From: JAAYPI01 sp963668615
GTDB taxonomy: Bacteria; Bacteroidota; Bacteroidia; Bacteroidales; Paludibacteraceae
Direction: 5' to 3'
Assembly: GCA_963668615.2 (NCBI GenBank)
Contig: CAXXCL010000003.1
Coordinates: 62,001-126,000 of the forward strand
Length of the DNA stretch: 64,000 nucleotides
The notes under the pieces are model-generated. The model worked only from the letters and a program-made list of their open reading frames with translations, did no database searches and had not been told where the DNA came from. Below, one piece after another: positions 61,316 to 64,000 of this stretch. Positions within the stretch are counted from its first letter, which is position 1. Each line of letters starts with the position of its first letter. The position numbers and the translations under genes were made by a program.

Positions 61316-62860
61316 TCAAAATGGAGGAATTCCATGTTTCTTTTCCGGACGAGGATCTACTTTATCTTTTGATACCAAAAGAGTATGAAGTAACAAACTA
61401 CGAGTCTGGTCAGGTTCAATCACAGCATCAATGTAACCCTTGGATGCAGCAACAAAAGGATTTGCAAATTTTTCCACATATTCTTTAACTTTTTCAGCAC
61501 GCATAGCGTTTTGATCTGCAGCTTCCTTTATTTCTTTAGCAAAGATAATATTAGCTGCTCCTTCCGGTCCCATTACTGCAATTTCAGCAGAAGGAAGAGC
61601 AAATACAAAATCTGCCCCTAAATGGCGTGAATTCATGGCAATATAACCACCACCATAAGCTTTTCTTAAAATAACCGTGATTTTTGGCACCGTAGCTTCT
61701 GAATAGGCATACAAGACTTTGGCTCCATGACGGATAACTCCTGCATGTTCTTGGTCAGCTCCCGGTAAATAACCCGGCATATCTTCAAATGTAACCAATG
61801 GAATGTTGAATGAATCGCAAAAACGAATAAAACGAGCTGCTTTATCTGCACTATCACAATCCAATACACCAGCCAAATATAGAGGTTGATTAGCAACAAA
61901 ACCAACTGTTTCTCCATCCATACGGGCAAAACCGATAACAATATTCGGAGCAAAAAGCTCTTGTACTTCAAAAAAATCAGAACTATCAACTACAGAGCGG
62001 ATAATATCACGAACGTCATAAGGCTGTTTTGGATCAGAAGGAATTATTTCTCCAATTCTCTTTTTAAACGTTGGAGCCTTAGGCTCAATACTATGTGCTT
62101 TTTTGATGTTGTTAGCAGGAAGAAGGCTTATCAATTTTTTGATTTGTTCAAAACACTCAAGTTCTCCTTTAGCATAAAAATGGGCATTACCTGTTATTTT
62201 GGCATGTACCATAGCACCGCCTAATTCTTCTTGTGAAATCACTTCACCTAGAACAGATTCTACCACATTCGGACCAGTGATAAACATCTTTGAAATATTT
62301 TCTACTACAAAAACGAAGTCCGTAAGAGCCGGAGAATAAACTGCTCCACCTGCACAAGGACCTAATATAACAGAAATTTGAGGAATAACACCGGAAGCCA
62401 TTGTATTTCGGTAGAAAATCTCGCCATAACCAGCCAAAGCGCCTATACCTTCTTGAATACGAGCACCACCCGAATCATTGATTCCAATACAAGGGACTTT
62501 CATTTTCAAAGCATGATCCATAATTTTAGTAATCTTGCGAGCATGTTTTAAACCTAAAGATCCCCCCATTACGGTAAAATCTTGGGCGTAAATACATACC
62601 GGATTACCAAACATTGTACCAATACCAGTTATAACACCATCGCCATGAAGCGTTTTTTTATCCATTCCAAAGTTACGTTCTTCGTGTTCTACAAACAAAT
62701 CGTACTCATAAAATGAATTTTCATCAAGCAACGACAAGATACGTTCGCGAGCTGTCAATTTCCCCATTGCGTTTTGTTTCTCAATGGCAGCATCTCCACC
62801 ACCTTTTTGAAAGATAGCAGTCTTTTCCCGCAATTCTAAAATGTCTTTTTCTAATGACAT
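61316..62860 (-). CDS. Acyl-CoA carboxyltransferase (methylmalonyl-CoA decarboxylase alpha / propionyl-CoA carboxylase beta)
   Basis: A 514-residue crotonase-fold carboxyltransferase. Key features: GKLTARERILSLLDENSFYE (about 28-47), GGSLGLKHARKITKIMDHAL (about 99-118), the oxyanion/CoA loops NDSGGARIQEGIGALAGYGEI (quoted in part: DSGGARIQEGIGALAG) and PGYLPGADQEHAGVIRHGAK (about 366-385), then YGGGYIAMNSRHLGADFVFA. It removes the carboxyl from methylmalonyl-CoA (or adds it to propionyl-CoA). The biotin carrier follows; no biotin carboxylase gene is nearby, favouring the decarboxylase reading. Confidence 0.93.
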   Translation of the reverse strand: MSLEKDILELREKTAIFQKGGGDAAIEKQNAMGKLTARERILSLLDENSFYEYDLFVEHEERNFGMDKKTLHGDGVITGIGTMFGNPVCIYAQDFTVMGGSLGLKHARKITKIMDHALKMKVPCIGINDSGGARIQEGIGALAGYGEIFYRNTMASGVIPQISVILGPCAGGAVYSPALTDFVFVVENISKMFITGPNVVESVLGEVISQEELGGAMVHAKITGNAHFYAKGELECFEQIKKLISLLPANNIKKAHSIEPKAPTFKKRIGEIIPSDPKQPYDVRDIIRSVVDSSDFFEVQELFAPNIVIGFARMDGETVGFVANQPLYLAGVLDCDSADKAARFIRFCDSFNIPLVTFEDMPGYLPGADQEHAGVIRHGAKVLYAYSEATVPKITVILRKAYGGGYIAMNSRHLGADFVFALPSAEIAVMGPEGAANIIFAKEIKEAADQNAMRAEKVKEYVEKFANPFVAASKGYIDAVIEPDQTRSLLLHTLLVSKDKVDPRPEKKHGIPPF

Positions 62861-62906
62861 AATTGTTTTACTGTTTAGTGAATATTTTAAAAATTACAAT
62901 GAAGTG

Positions 62907-62914
62907 CAAAGTTA
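62907..62914 (-). promoter_or_regulatory. -7 box upstream of the carboxyltransferase gene
   Basis: TAACTTTG on the minus strand matches TAnnTTTG, 46 bases before the start. An ATTG 17 bases further upstream is a weak -33 candidate. Confidence 0.5.
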
Positions 62915-63055
62915 CTAATTTCTTTTATTTACAATAGTTTTGTTTCAACTAATTATAGCATGTTTTTATAATTAGTTGATTATTAAACTATTATAATACA
63001 CAAAATAAGTATTAATGTGCAATTCATTCTTTTTTCAGAAAAATATCGACAAAAA

Positions 63056-63082
63056 AAATAGACCTTAAAAAGGTCTATTTTT
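63056..63082 (-). terminator. serS terminator
   Basis: AAATAGACCTT (63056-63066) pairs with AAGGTCTATTT (63070-63080) around three A, flanked by A-run and T-run so it works in both directions. It lies 44 bases after the serS stop. Confidence 0.8.
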
Positions 63083-63126
63083 TTATACAAAGTTGTATAA
63101 CTTACAATATATTAGGACTTACCATG

Positions 63127-64000
63127 TTAATTGATGATATCAAAACCGGTAAATGGCACCAAGGCTTTAGGAATTTTAATTCCTTCCGGTGTCTGATTAT
63201 TTTCCAACAAAGCTGCTACAATTCTTGGTAAAGCCATCGCACTACCATTTAATGTATGACAAAGATTTGTTTTTTTATCTCCTGTTCTGAAACGACATTT
63301 TAGTCTATTGGCTTGATAGCTTTCGAAATTGGATACAGAACTTACCTCCAACCAACGTTGTTGAGCTGCAGAATATACTTCAAAATCAAACGTAAGTGCC
63401 GATGTAAAACTTATATCTCCACCACACAAACGAAGGATACGCCAAGGAAGCTCCAATTTATCAACCAATGTTTGAACATAATCGACCATTTGTTGAAGCG
63501 TTTCATACGACTTGTCAGGATGCTGTATTTGTACAATTTCCACTTTATCAAATTGATGTAAACGATTCAAGCCCCTAACATCCTTGCCATAAGAACCGGC
63601 TTCTCTACGAAAACAAGCTGAATACGCCGTGTTTTTTATGGGAAGATCCTTTTCATTCAAAATGACATCGCGGTACAAATTAGTTACCGGCACCTCAGCT
63701 GTCGGGATTAAGTACAAATCATCAACCGTGCAGTGATACATTTGACCTTCCTTATCAGGAAGTTGTCCTGTTCCATAGCCAGAAGCCGCATTGACCACAT
63801 AAGGTGGTTGAATCTCAAGGTAACCCGCTGCATTTGCATTAGACAAGAAAAAACTAATCAATGCTCTTTGTAACTGTGCTCCCTTACCCTTATACACAGG
63901 AAATCCTGCTCCTGATATTTTCACACCAAGTTCAAAGTCAATCAAATCATATTTTTTTGCCAAATCCCAATGAGGAAGAGCATTGGCAGGCAAAGTAGGT
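63127..64000 (-). CDS. serS: Seryl-tRNA synthetase, C-terminal part (cut by window edge)
   Basis: About 290 residues of the class II catalytic domain of the enzyme that charges tRNA-Ser. Motif 2 is ACFRREAGSYGKDVRGLNRL (about 125-144 of the visible part), and motif 3 is LNGSAMALPRIVAALLENNQ (about 247-266); the order TLPANALPHWDLAKKYDL at the visible start is the conserved entry to the catalytic domain. The N-terminal coiled-coil tRNA-binding arm lies beyond the right edge, so the true start is not in this window. Confidence 0.96.
   Translation of the reverse strand, partial: PTLPANALPHWDLAKKYDLIDFELGVKISGAGFPVYKGKGAQLQRALISFFLSNANAAGYLEIQPPYVVNAASGYGTGQLPDKEGQMYHCTVDDLYLIPTAEVPVTNLYRDVILNEKDLPIKNTAYSACFRREAGSYGKDVRGLNRLHQFDKVEIVQIQHPDKSYETLQQMVDYVQTLVDKLELPWRILRLCGGDISFTSALTFDFEVYSAAQQRWLEVSSVSNFESYQANRLKCRFRTGDKKTNLCHTLNGSAMALPRIVAALLENNQTPEGIKIPKALVPFTGFDIIN

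Overview
The window is an AT-rich chromosomal segment of a Bacteroidota bacterium, most likely order Bacteroidales. The evidence is a tmRNA tag GENEYALAA, repeated TTTG-N19/20-TAnnTTTG promoters, two type IX secretion sorting domains (types A and B), and gene neighbourhoods and families typical of the phylum (coiled-coil protein-zapA-rny, amidase-MlaD-dnaA, DUF6452-DUF6048, DUF4491, DUF4199). No rRNA operon and no transposase gene is visible, and I cannot name the genus.

Layout. 1-2.8 kb: cell-division/RNA-decay cluster (coiled-coil protein, zapA, a structured hairpin, rny, ssrA). 2.8-11.6 kb: an accessory block containing a LytS/LytTR two-component system, a DoxX-like membrane protein and a complete tripartite RND efflux pump. 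It is bounded by two nearly identical 137-bp direct repeats, the first starting in the 3' end of ssrA. 11.5-13.9 kb: a T9SS-exported esterase and a divergent AraC regulator. 14.0-25.8 kb: a type I-B CRISPR-Cas locus with 39 intact repeats plus one degenerate terminal repeat, a palindrome-rich leader, and genes in the order cas6-cas8b-cas7-cas5-cas3-cas4-(GxxExxY protein)-cas1-cas2 on the minus strand. The interference genes look intact, but cas1 carries a frameshift at its catalytic glutamate codon and cas2 carries about seven small indels. On this sequence the locus should read and cut but not acquire.

26-37 kb: housekeeping genes (lipid kinase, aroC, slyD, an LptD-like outer-membrane protein, peptidoglycan amidase, MlaD, dnaA with a possible DnaA box upstream, miaA). 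37-49 kb: envelope and tRNA-modification genes (TlpA-like thioredoxin, queA, phosphodiesterase, T9SS type B protein, LysM/binding-protein fusion, beta-barrel protein, nitroreductase, DUF2520 protein, KdsC phosphatase, UbiA prenyltransferase, Maf, MFS). 49-64 kb: a sodium-pumping decarboxylase beta subunit preceded by a 33-residue membrane peptide, tkt-mntP-tRNA-Lys, outer-membrane DUF proteins, two glycosyltransferases, SRP RNA with tRNA-Thr, bactofilin, a NamZ-like muramidase, a biotin carrier protein with its carboxyltransferase, and the 3' part of serS.

Most of the window is ordinary core genome. The parts worth a second look are the repeat-bounded efflux block at ssrA, the CRISPR locus with a broken adaptation module and an embedded extra nuclease-like gene, and some small elements (33-aa peptide, zapA-rny hairpin, candidate antisense promoter). 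All names are by eye from motifs; no database search was run.
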